From: Novosphingobium sp. 9U
GTDB taxonomy: Bacteria; Pseudomonadota; Alphaproteobacteria; Sphingomonadales; Sphingomonadaceae
Direction: 5' to 3'
Assembly (NCBI RefSeq): GCF_902506425.1
Contig: NZ_LR732530.1
Coordinates: 1 to 39,656, forward strand
Length of the DNA stretch: 39,656 nucleotides
In this document: positions 31,790-39,584 of the stretch, in pieces
How positions within the stretch are numbered: position 1 is the first letter of the stretch
Layout: each line of letters starts with the position of its first letter
Translations under genes and position numbers: made by a program
The notes under the pieces: model-generated
Database searches by the model: none
What the model was told of the DNA's origin: nothing
What the model saw: the letters and a program-made list of their open reading frames with translations, nothing else

Positions 31790-33520
31790 TCAGACGAACG
31801 ACTCTCGCCCGGCTTTGAGAAGTCCATCGCGCGCTTGATCCATGATGCGCGTGGCGCGCTGCTGCGAGTGAGTCATGCTCGTCTTGGCGCGGAGCGTCAG
31901 GTAGCGGTCGATCAGCCGCTGCTCGTCAACGCCGTTCCAGCGCGCGGGGTCGGGCTCTACCCGCCCCGCGGCGATGAGCGCGCCGAGCGCCTGCTCAAGC
32001 GTCTTGGGGACGTGTCCTGGGCGGTTGACGTGCTGGTCGAGCAGGTGGGCCATGCCGAGCTCAGACGTGACCCATTGTCGCAGCGGATGGCCGCGAAGCG
32101 GCACATCGGCGAAGCGTGCCACGCGGGCGGCTGCGTGTTGCAGCTGACAGCGTCGCACCGCCGAGTGATGGCCGGCGCGCCAGAAGCGATAGGCCCACTC
32201 GGGCGAGCGCAGCGGCTTCTTGCTGGCGCTGTCCGCCATCGTGCGGCCGCCGAGGGTCAGCCGCCCGGTGGTGCTCCCAGTGTCGGCGGTGACGTCGAGG
32301 CCGAAGCGGCTGAAGCAGTCGATAAACGCTCCCGGATCGTCCCGCTTCAGCCGGGCGAGCAGCGCCGCCAGTTCGCCCGGATCGCTGCCGACGCCGACCG
32401 TCCACTGCATGATGCCGAACGACATGAACGCAAGGTCCCACGAGTTGACCGCCTCCAGCCCGCCCTCGTTGCCGGTCACCGCGCATACGCAGCGCAGCGC
32501 GGAAGCCGAGACGCCCTCGCCGGCCGCCGGGTTCGCCGCGAGGTAGGCGCGCGCGCTGGTCTGACCGTTGGTGACGAAGCCGAGGCGGAACTTCGAGGCG
32601 AAGCCGCGCCCGTTCGGCGCGACTAGGCGGTCGCTCTGGCGAGTGACGGGGTGCTGCGCGTCGTCGGCGATCGGGATCTCCGCCATGCCGATTGCCGGGA
32701 GGACGGGTGCGACGGCAGGGGCGACCAGCGACGGGACGGTAGGCGCCGCGCGATCGATCTGCGCCCACGTCTTAGGGCCAGCGATGCCGTCGGGCACCAG
32801 GCCGTGCTGGCGCTGGAACCGGCGCAGTGTCGCCTCGGTCACCGGACCGAAGTTGCCGGTCGTGGGGGTCACGCCGAGCGCCGCCTGGAGCGTGCGCACC
32901 AGGTCGCCCGTGGCGCCGCGCCGCAGCGTCGGCCGTGAGACGAGGTCGATCGCCGGGATCGCCGGCGCCGGCGGCACGCCCGCGGCGAGCAGCGCGGCGA
33001 CTGCCTCACGGAACGGCGGCATGTCGAACAGCGGATCAATCTTTCGGCCAGGCGGAGTCGCGAACTCCTTGTGTCCGCAGACCATCGAGGCGTCGCTGCC
33101 GATATGCGCCAGGATGGCGGCAACGCCGCGGCGCAATGCGTCGAGCTGGACCTGGGGCCAGACGTCCTCGCGCTTACCGGTGTTCTCCGCCTCGATGCCG
33201 ATGAAGCTGCTGTTGCCGGTGGCGACGCCGCGCCAAACTCCTTCGCCCGCGTGATTCGCGCGCCCGGCGGCAATCACGTAGTAAGTGCCGTCGCGCCCCA
33301 GACCGAGCTGCGACAACGGCCCTGGCAGCCCCGAGCGCCCGCGCGCGAGTAGATCGAGCGACGGCATGTTGCCCTCAGGCAATCCGACCGTGTGATGGAC
33401 CATGACGCCGCGCACCCGGCCCATCTCGGCGCGACCGCGGGTCCGCCACTCGGGCACTTCGGCGACCTTGAGGTTGGCCTTGAGCAGCACGTCGGGGAGC
33501 CAGGTGAGCGAATAGACCAT
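31790..33520 (-). CDS. N-acetylmuramoyl-L-alanine amidase with PG-binding and lysozyme-like domains, no signal peptide
   Basis: 576 residues. Domain 1 (about 35-185) is a zinc amidase of the Amidase_2/PGRP type: GVMVHHTVG, GIEAENTG and VCGHKEFATPPGRKIDP supply the metal and catalytic residues. Domain 2 (about 198-260) is PG_binding_1 (RRGATGDLVRTLQAALGV, GPVTEATLRRFQ, VPDGIAGPKTW). Domain 3 (about 285-576) contains VTGNEGGLEAVNSWD followed by MSFGIMQWTVG, a pattern seen in lysozyme-like phage and toxin proteins, with Glu as candidate acid. No signal peptide is visible, so the enzyme would need a holin-like partner, lysis or another export route to reach peptidoglycan. ATG 33520 has GGGAG upstream; the gene is 11 bases downstream of the 4-TM membrane protein and in one operon with the CHAT gene. 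Confidence 0.88.
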   Translation of the reverse strand: MVYSLTWLPDVLLKANLKVAEVPEWRTRGRAEMGRVRGVMVHHTVGLPEGNMPSLDLLARGRSGLPGPLSQLGLGRDGTYYVIAAGRANHAGEGVWRGVATGNSSFIGIEAENTGKREDVWPQVQLDALRRGVAAILAHIGSDASMVCGHKEFATPPGRKIDPLFDMPPFREAVAALLAAGVPPAPAIPAIDLVSRPTLRRGATGDLVRTLQAALGVTPTTGNFGPVTEATLRRFQRQHGLVPDGIAGPKTWAQIDRAAPTVPSLVAPAVAPVLPAIGMAEIPIADDAQHPVTRQSDRLVAPNGRGFASKFRLGFVTNGQTSARAYLAANPAAGEGVSASALRCVCAVTGNEGGLEAVNSWDLAFMSFGIMQWTVGVGSDPGELAALLARLKRDDPGAFIDCFSRFGLDVTADTGSTTGRLTLGGRTMADSASKKPLRSPEWAYRFWRAGHHSAVRRCQLQHAAARVARFADVPLRGHPLRQWVTSELGMAHLLDQHVNRPGHVPKTLEQALGALIAAGRVEPDPARWNGVDEQRLIDRYLTLRAKTSMTHSQQRATRIMDQARDGLLKAGRESFV

Positions 33521-33531
33521 CGCGCTACTCC

Positions 33532-34647
33532 CTAGCTGCCGACGACGCCGCCTGCGGCGGCGGGAAGCTTGTCGTCGGGGGTCGCGTCCTGAGGGTCGGC
33601 GAGATCGACATCGCAGCTGTCGATCGTCTCCTCGTCGCTGGGTGGGGTGACAATCAGGTCCTCGTCCTCGGGCACCGGAATTTCCTCGGCGGTGTCGGGT
33701 GCGGCGGTCCCGGCGGCAGACCTGTTCGCGGCGCCTGTTGGTTTCGCTTCGGCAGCCGGCACCGGATCGGCCTTACGAGCCTTGACCGCGTAGGAGTCGA
33801 GAAGGTCTGGCACCAGCCGCTCGGCAAAGCCCGCAAGGAAACCAACGATCAGCCCGACTGGCCAGATCGGCAGGTAGATGCGGCCGACGCTGCGGTCGCC
33901 GTCCGGCAGCATCATCTCGGCGCCAAAGCCGATCTGAATGATGCCGCTCAGCACGAAGCAGGCAAGCACGAACGCCGCGATCGCACCGATGCCGACGCGG
34001 ACGAACGAATCGGTGAAATAATCGTAGCGCCTGAGGTCGCTCTTGAGATCGCGCCGGCTAATGCCAAGCGCGATCGAGTAGACAGCGCCGAGGACGCCGG
34101 CGACGATCGCGCGCACGACGGCTAGCGCGCCCTCAATCCACCCGCCGTTACCCCAGGCGCCGTTGCGGACGCCGAGATAGAACAGCAGCATCGGGATCAG
34201 GAAGGCGGCGGCCGAGGCGAGCGTCCAGACAAGGTAACTGAGTCTCGCGCGCGCGCCCATCTCGCCGGCGAGGTCTGCCTGGATCTGCTGGAGGATAGCG
34301 AGGCCTCCTTCGAGGTTGCCCTCGATCGCCTCGATCAGCCCGGACGCGATGCGCATGTCGAACTCACGCGCGGTCTGGGGCAGCCGGCTCCACTTCGGGT
34401 CCCTGCAGCGCCAGGCGAGCAGCGAGCCGTCGATTGCGTTGCGTACCGGCGCGAGCCCCGCCAGCCGCTTGCGCTGCAATCGCTGGAGCAGCGGATCGTC
34501 GGCATAGCGGACGACGACGCGGCCGGTCGTCTGGTAGATCGCATAGCGCCCGCTCTGGCGGCCGTAGACGTCGATCACCTCGCGTCCGTCGGCGTCCGCT
34601 CCGCCGATACGGATCAGTTCGACCATCGCTGCCCCATCGTCGCCCAT
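33532..34647 (-). CDS. Four-TM membrane protein with acidic C-terminal tail
   Basis: 371 residues. A cytoplasmic N-terminal part of about 135 residues (VELIRIGGADADGREVIDVYGRQ recast here as VELIRIGGADADG and EVIDVYGRQSGRYAIYQ) precedes four predicted helices: LVWTLASAAAFLIPMLLFYL, VVRAIVAGVLGAVYSIALGI, IGAIAAFVLACFVLSGIIQI and YLPIWPVGLIVGFLAGFAE. A long Pro/Asp/Glu-rich tail (EEIPVPEDEDLIVTPPSDEE) follows. I do not recognise the family. First gene of the leftward operon, with GGAGGG just before the ATG at 34647. Placed directly before a signal-less peptidoglycan hydrolase, it could be a membrane gate or anchor, but holins are normally much smaller; this role is speculative. Confidence 0.78.
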   Translation of the reverse strand: MGDDGAAMVELIRIGGADADGREVIDVYGRQSGRYAIYQTTGRVVVRYADDPLLQRLQRKRLAGLAPVRNAIDGSLLAWRCRDPKWSRLPQTAREFDMRIASGLIEAIEGNLEGGLAILQQIQADLAGEMGARARLSYLVWTLASAAAFLIPMLLFYLGVRNGAWGNGGWIEGALAVVRAIVAGVLGAVYSIALGISRRDLKSDLRRYDYFTDSFVRVGIGAIAAFVLACFVLSGIIQIGFGAEMMLPDGDRSVGRIYLPIWPVGLIVGFLAGFAERLVPDLLDSYAVKARKADPVPAAEAKPTGAANRSAAGTAAPDTAEEIPVPEDEDLIVTPPSDEETIDSCDVDLADPQDATPDDKLPAAAGGVVGS

Positions 34648-35422
34648 CCGCCCTCCGGTCGCCTACGCGCTCCTCGGCGCGGCACGTTCGTCAATAGCGA
34701 TGTTTATGGTTCTGCGGCGACGCCTGCGAAGTTCCCGGCATGATGTGCCCAAACCGCCGTTCTGGCAAGCGCGGACGCTATCACTTAAAGCGTACTGCCG
34801 CCCCCCGGTGCGCGGATCAAGGACATAACCTGCGTAATTTCCTCGCGGCCGTCGGCGACAAGGTGTTGCGTGCCGCGGCTTACCGCTTCGCGGAGGCGGT
34901 CAGGGCGGGCAACGCGGCGCGCTACTCGGCGATCAGCCAGCTGACCAGTGGCGTCGCGCGCGAATGAGAAGCCCTCGTAAGCTGGGCTGTCGTGCTTGCT
35001 GAGTAGCAAACCTTCATAGTAGTCCGTCCCTAACAATCGCCTGGCTGCCAAAGAAGGTGTCGTAAGTGGCGGATATTGAGGCTCAATAGCCTGACCGTGC
35101 GCTCCTATTCGGGAAGGAACCGGGCCGTCTTCTCTTAATCAGGCGAGGGAAGTCACGGGGCAGGCTGCGGTGCGGTCGGGTGCTGAAAGCGACCACGGCC
35201 GGTCGTTCCTTTGGACGCCATGGACGTCGGTATCTGACAAGACCTGCCGTTCGCCGCATTGCTTGGGAACGGCGGGAAGGTCCCAGCCCAAGCCGTTCCG
35301 GGTGGCTAGCCTGAGACTACCGGAGGCTATCACGATCACATGAACCAATGGCAGGAGTTGGGAAGCGGCCAAGTGCGGCTGAGTGACCGCAACTGGGTCC
35401 GTCCAAGCGCCAGCGCGGGCAA
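34648..35422. other. Intergenic stretch at the right edge of the CHAT/MoxR island
   Basis: 775 bases without a convincing gene. Short frames on both strands (34740-34967 rightward, 34785-35051 leftward) overlap each other and lack ribosome sites. The promoter of the leftward operon should be near 34650-34740. An imperfect palindrome CGACC-ACGGCC-GGTCG is near 35190-35205, and repeat copy B is at 35345-35399. Confidence 0.5.
35345..35399 (+). repeat. Dispersed 55-bp repeat, copy B
   Basis: 53 of 55 bases identical to copy A (551-605), same orientation, 34.8 kb apart. It lies just past the 3' end of the LysR gene. Confidence 0.8.
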
Positions 35423-36367
35423 CTACTCTGCGCGATCTCCGACCGAGGAAGGGGCCCTAAGCTCTTCGAGTGGCCGGATCTCCCGTATCAAATTGATCAG
35501 CAGCCGCAACGCAGTCGGGACTTGGCGCCGGCCCGAGTAGTAGACGTGAAAACCACTTCCCATCGAAGCCCAATCGCCCAGGACGATCCTTAGCGCGCCG
35601 CTCGTCACATACGGGGCAAGGACGGGCTCGGCGGCATAGATCAGGCCCACACCGCTCATGCCCAGAGCAATAGCCGCATGGGTTGCGTCTACCGTCAGCG
35701 GGCCCGGCGTGGCAATCGCAACCGCTTCGCTGCTGCGCTCGAACTCCCACCGGTATAGCTGTTCGTTGCCTAGCCGGATGCCGACGCAGCGATGATGGTG
35801 CAGGTCGTCTGGCTTCAATGGGGTGCCGAACCGCTCCAGGTAAGCCGGCGAGGCCGCGGCGACCCACCGGATGTCCGGCGAGAGCCTTTGCGCGATCATG
35901 TCCTCTGGCACGGTGCCGCCATAGCGGATGCCCGCATCGAAGCCGCCGGCGATGACATCGACCATGCGATTGGTAATGCTGATGTCGATCTCGACCTCGG
36001 GGTAGCGCTCGACGAAGATCGGGACCACCGGCTTCAGTAGCAGGGGAACGGCGTCTTCGAGGACGTTGATCCTAACGCGGCCCGCCGGCGTGTCACGGAA
36101 CCGGTTGAGGTTCTCGGCTGCCTGGGTGACGGCTTGCATCGGCCCTTGGATCGAGGTTGCGAGTTCCTCCCCAGCGGCCGTAAGGCTCACGCTTCTCGTG
36201 GTGCGGTTCAACGATCGCACGCCACGGCGCCGCTCCAAAGCCGTTATGGCATGGCTCAGAGCTGAGGTGGTTACGCCCAGCTCCGTTGCCGCTCGGCGGA
36301 AGCTATGATGCCGGGCGGTCGCCAGAAAGTAGACGAAGTCAGCAAGGTCGCTACGGCTCAACTGCAT
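35423..36367 (-). CDS. LysR-family transcriptional regulator
   Basis: 314 residues. N-terminal winged helix-turn-helix (FVYFLATARHHSFRRAA, VTTSALSHAITALERRRGV, RTTRSVSLTAAGEEL) and a C-terminal periplasmic-binding-protein-like sensor domain (VDVIAGGFDAGIRYGG, VGIRLGNEQLYRWEF, GMSGVGLIYAAEPVL) place it in the branch that regulates oxidoreductase genes. It diverges from the cupin/tautomerase/reductase operon, the classic arrangement for LysR control of a neighbour. The ATG at 36367 is chosen over a GTG at 36382. A T-N11-A dyad TGAGCGCAGTTCA (36388-36400) lies 20 bases upstream and is a candidate binding site. The inducer is unknown, probably an aldehyde or quinone-type compound given the targets. 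Confidence 0.92.
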   Translation of the reverse strand: MQLSRSDLADFVYFLATARHHSFRRAATELGVTTSALSHAITALERRRGVRSLNRTTRSVSLTAAGEELATSIQGPMQAVTQAAENLNRFRDTPAGRVRINVLEDAVPLLLKPVVPIFVERYPEVEIDISITNRMVDVIAGGFDAGIRYGGTVPEDMIAQRLSPDIRWVAAASPAYLERFGTPLKPDDLHHHRCVGIRLGNEQLYRWEFERSSEAVAIATPGPLTVDATHAAIALGMSGVGLIYAAEPVLAPYVTSGALRIVLGDWASMGSGFHVYYSGRRQVPTALRLLINLIREIRPLEELRAPSSVGDRAE

Positions 36368-36387
36368 GCCGAATTGTAGCACTATGT

Positions 36388-36400
36388 TGAGCGCAGTTCA
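36388..36400. promoter_or_regulatory. Candidate LysR binding site (T-N11-A)
   Basis: TGAGCGCAGTTCA, with TGA and TCA arms around a GCGC core, sits in the 134-base divergent region between the LysR gene and the cupin gene. Short dyads like this are common, so support is moderate to weak. Confidence 0.35.
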
Positions 36401-36501
36401 TCAGTTCGTTGCACGCGGCGACGCTAATCGCAGCCGGGAGGAGTGTCTAAGTTGGCAGCACCACGCTCGCTGTAGCCGCGGGCGCCATCAGGACGGATAT
36501 A

Positions 36502-36987
36502 ATGCTGAAGCTCGCGACTCTGTGCGCTGCCTCGTTGGTCACTACGAGCGCTGCCTCCGCTAAGGAAGGAACGACATTGGATATCACTCGCAAGGCCGAC
36601 ATGAAGACGGTCGATGGGCCGGCCGACTACTTCACCGGCAAGGTCACGATCACCGGACAGTTCGAGCGGCCCGTTCCGTCGCGTGTCAGCGGCGCCATCG
36701 TCCACTTCGAGCCGGGCGCCCGGACGGCCTGGCACTCGCACCCGGCTGGCCAGACGCTTATCGTGACAGAGGGCGTGGGTTGGACCCAGATCGCGGGCGG
36801 TCCCAAGCTCGAGTTCCACGCCGGCGACATCCTCTGGTGTCCGGCCGAGCACAAGCATTGGCACGGCGCCACGCCGCATGAGGCAATGACGCACATCGCC
36901 ATCCAAGAGGCGGTCAACGGTACGCCGGTGACCTGGATGGAGAAGGTCAGCGACGAGGAGTACCTCGCGCCGGTGACAAAGGACTGA
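36502..36987 (+). CDS. Exported cupin-domain protein
   Basis: 161 residues with a signal peptide (residues 1-20, ending SAASAK). The cupin fold is shown by motif 1 PGARTAWHSHPAGQTLIVTEG (GxxxxxHxH pattern; shown here in parts: GARTAWHSHPAGQ, LIVTEGVGW) and motif 2 HAGDILWCPAEHKHWHGAT. The histidines would hold a metal. Members are often annotated as carboxymuconolactone-decarboxylase-associated cupins and lie beside reductases and tautomerases, as here. ATG 36502 has AGGACGG a few bases upstream. First gene of the rightward operon under probable LysR control. The reaction is unknown. Confidence 0.9.
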   Translation: MLKLATLCAASLVTTSAASAKEGTTLDITRKADMKTVDGPADYFTGKVTITGQFERPVPSRVSGAIVHFEPGARTAWHSHPAGQTLIVTEGVGWTQIAGGPKLEFHAGDILWCPAEHKHWHGATPHEAMTHIAIQEAVNGTPVTWMEKVSDEEYLAPVTKD

Positions 36988-36990
36988 GCC

Positions 36991-37236
36991 GTGCCGCACG
37001 TGATCGTGAAGCTATGGCCGGGCAAGAGCGAGGCGCAGAAGCGCGACTTGTCAGCCGCCATCGTTGAGCAGGTTACCCGCATTCTCGACTACGGCGAGGA
37101 TGCCGTGTCCGTCGGCTTTGACGAAGTCGCCCCGAGTGAATGGTCGGCTCGCGTCTACGAGCCGGCCGTGCAGGGCAAGTGGGGCACGCTTTACAAGCGG
37201 CCCGGCTACGGTCCGGCAGCAACAACCGCCAGCTAA
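36991..37236 (+). CDS. 4-oxalocrotonate tautomerase family protein
   Basis: 81 residues, starting at a GTG 3 bases after the cupin stop. The start MPHVIVKLWPGKSE gives the N-terminal proline that serves as catalytic base in this family once Met is removed. KRDLSAAIVEQVTRIL and the SVGFDEVAPSEW strand are typical of the PptA/tautomerase fold. Such enzymes isomerise enol and keto forms of small ring-cleavage or alpha-keto acids. The spacing implies coupling to the cupin gene. Confidence 0.9.
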   Translation: MPHVIVKLWPGKSEAQKRDLSAAIVEQVTRILDYGEDAVSVGFDEVAPSEWSARVYEPAVQGKWGTLYKRPGYGPAATTAS

Positions 37237-37248
37237 GAGGAAAGCGCC

Positions 37249-38139
37249 ATGATTTTACAAGATACGTTCACACTGGCAAACGGCGTGACCATTCCCAAGC
37301 TGGGCATCGGCACCTGGCGGATTCCTGACGCTGAAGTGACCAAGGTCGTTCGAGATGCGCTCGACGCCGGATATCGGCACATCGATACCGCTCAGGCTTA
37401 TGCGAACGAGCACGGCGTCGGCGGGGGTTTGCGCTCCAGTGGCGTCGATCGGGGCGCGGTTTTCATCACCACAAAGCTGGCTGCCGAGTCCAAGACCTAT
37501 GCCGATGCGACAAGCCGGATCGATGGTTCGCTGCAGGCGCTCGGGTTGGATCACATCGATCTGATGCTGATCCATAGCCCCCAACCCTGGGACCAGTTCC
37601 GAGAGGGAGAGCACTTCTTGGAAGGCAATCTCGAAGCGTGGCGAGCTCTCGAAGAGGCGCACCGTGCCGGCAAGATTCGAGCCATCGGCGTCTCCAACTT
37701 CGAGCGCGCCGATCTCGACAATCTGCTCGACAACGGCAGCCTCGCGCCGATGGTCAACCAGGTGCTTGCCCACGTCGGCAACACGCCGTTCGACCTGATC
37801 GACTACTCGCGGTCGAAGGGGATCCTGGTCGAAGCTTACTCGCCTGTCGCTCATGGCGCGGCCCTGAACAACGCCCATCTTGCCACGATGGCCGCCCGGT
37901 ACGGCGTCAGCATTGCGCAGTTGTGCATCCGCTATTGCCTGCAACTCGAGCTGTTGCCGCTGCCCAAGACGAGCAATCCAGCGCACATGCGCGACAACGC
38001 CGCTGTGGAGTTCACGATCTCCGACGCCGACATGGCAGCGCTGAAAGGCGCGGCTGACAACACCGACTATGGTGAGGCGAGTGCCTTCCCAGTGTTTGGC
38101 AAGAAGCGCCAGGCAGAGCGAGCAGGGCAGGTCGACTGA
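37249..38139 (+). CDS. Aldo/keto reductase
   Basis: 296 residues, an NAD(P)H-dependent reductase of carbonyl compounds. The family signature is clear: GYRHIDTAQAYANEHGVG with catalytic Asp and Tyr, Lys in VFITTKL, His in LMLIHSPQPW, and the C-terminal cofactor segment LPLPKTSNPAHMRDN (Lys-Thr-Ser variant of the IPKS motif). ATG 37249 has AGAGGAAAG upstream. It lies 12 bases after the tautomerase and 2 bases before the exporter, in one operon. It resembles the DkgA/2,5-diketo-gluconate reductase branch; the substrate is unknown. Confidence 0.94.
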   Translation: MILQDTFTLANGVTIPKLGIGTWRIPDAEVTKVVRDALDAGYRHIDTAQAYANEHGVGGGLRSSGVDRGAVFITTKLAAESKTYADATSRIDGSLQALGLDHIDLMLIHSPQPWDQFREGEHFLEGNLEAWRALEEAHRAGKIRAIGVSNFERADLDNLLDNGSLAPMVNQVLAHVGNTPFDLIDYSRSKGILVEAYSPVAHGAALNNAHLATMAARYGVSIAQLCIRYCLQLELLPLPKTSNPAHMRDNAAVEFTISDADMAALKGAADNTDYGEASAFPVFGKKRQAERAGQVD

Positions 38140-38141
38140 GC

Positions 38142-39355
38142 GTGACCAACATGACCGCACCGCTTGCCAATCGCGTCGTCGAACGCGACCGTGCGCCCGC
38201 GTGGGGTGCGGTCTATGCATTGTCGCTCTGCACCTTCACGCTGATCGCTTCGGAGTTCATGCCGATCAGCCTGCTGAGCCCCATTGCACATACGCTTAGC
38301 CTCACTGAAGGTCAGGCCGGTCAGGCGATCTCGATTTCGGGCGTGTTCGCGGTGCTGACAAGCCTGTCGATCAGCTCGCTGATCGGCAGCCTCGACCGGC
38401 GCTACGTTCTGCTCGCTCTGGCTGCGCTGCTGATCGTGTCGGGCTCGGTGGTTGCGTTGGCGCCCAGCTACGTCGTCCTGATGATCGGCCGCGCGTTCCT
38501 CGGCATTGCCATAGGTGGCTTTTGGTCGATGTCTGCTGCCACCGTGATGCGTTTGGTGCCGGAAGAGGCGGTCCCACGAGGACTGGCGATCCTCAACGGC
38601 GGCGCAACCGTCGCGACCACTGTTGCCGCTCCGCTCGGGAGCCTGATGGGAGGGTTGATCGGTTGGCGCGGTGCCTTCTTCTGCGTTGTTCCCGTCGCGC
38701 TTGCCGCGGTCCTTTGGCAGGCATGGTCATTGCCGCGCCTCTCAGTCTCTCCACGCGAAGAAGGCGGCAGCATGATGGTCCTGCTGCGCCGTCCCGCTGT
38801 GCTAGTTGGACTGCTAGCCGTCGCACTCTTCTTCATGGGCCAGTTTGCGCTCTACACCTACCTGCGCCCGTTTCTGGAGCAGGTGACCCATGTGGGCATC
38901 GGCGGACTCTCCACGGTGCTGCTCGTCATCGGCATCGCTGCATTGTCGGCAACGCCGTCGTTGGCCGTCTCGTGCAGCGCAGCATGACGGGTGTACTTGT
39001 CGTCGCCCCGGCGATCATGGCAGCGGTTGCAGTCCTGCTTGCGCGCTTTGGCACCTCTATCAAAGTGGCTGCAGGCCTGCTGGCGGTGTGGGGCTTCGCC
39101 AGCTCCGCCGCAGTGGCATGGTGGACTTGGGTGACTAGAGTTGCACCACAGGATGCCGAGGCGGGTGGCGGGTTGATGGTAGCGGTGATCCAGCTGGCCA
39201 TCACGCTGGGCGCGACGATCGGAGGCCTGATCTTCGATGCGACCGGTCCTGCACCGGAATTTGGAGCCAGCGCAGCGATCCTGGTGACGGCGACCATAGT
39301 GGCGATCTTTTCCGGATCTATGCTGACGCGTGGACATCGGTGCATGCCGGCGTGA
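38142..39355 (+). pseudogene. NepI-like MFS exporter, frameshifted
   Basis: A 12-TM major-facilitator exporter of the DHA1 family, closest by eye to the purine-nucleoside efflux protein NepI (LIASEFMPISLLSPIAHTL, GRAFLGIAIGGFWSMSAATV, IGWRGAFFCVVPVAL). The first frame runs from GTG 38142 (or ATG 38151) to a TGA at 38985-38987, where VIGIAA is followed by unnatural sequence. Continuation in another frame, VGNAVVGRLVQRSMTGVLVV, supplies the missing last helices to 39355. Loss of one T in GCA-TTT-GTC (about 38940) explains the change. The intact protein would be about 404 residues. Last gene of the LysR-linked operon. Confidence 0.88.
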
Positions 39356-39399
39356 CACGGCGCGCTACGCTGGTGGTCGACGCGCCACTAACAGCGGAC

Positions 39400-39584
39400 C
39401 TCCTCTTTCCTCCTGATCACTGCGCGCCTTACGCTCGGTCACTCGTAGCCGACATGAACATGGTGTAATCGCTGGGAGCGGTCCACCACTGCGCGATCGG
39501 TGCTGAGGCAGGTGGTTGTTCCCCGGTACGATGAAGAACGGGCTCTCGATTGGTGACCGGGCCCAGCATCAGCGGAGAACAACC
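39400..39584 (+). ncRNA. Candidate IS110 bridge RNA region / left end
   Basis: The non-coding stretch before the IS110 transposase could hold the left end of the element. In IS110-group elements this region encodes the bridge RNA that guides recombination. Visible pairing: GGTTGTTC (39514-39521) with GAACAACC (39577-39584), and inside it CCCGGT (39522-39527) with ACCGGG (39556-39561). The exact 5' end cannot be set. The outer arm abuts the start codon, so a role in translation control is an alternative. Confidence 0.35.

Noticed and set aside
34740..35051. Two overlapping short frames on opposite strands
   Set aside because: Neither has a ribosome site or recognisable content, and they overlap each other.
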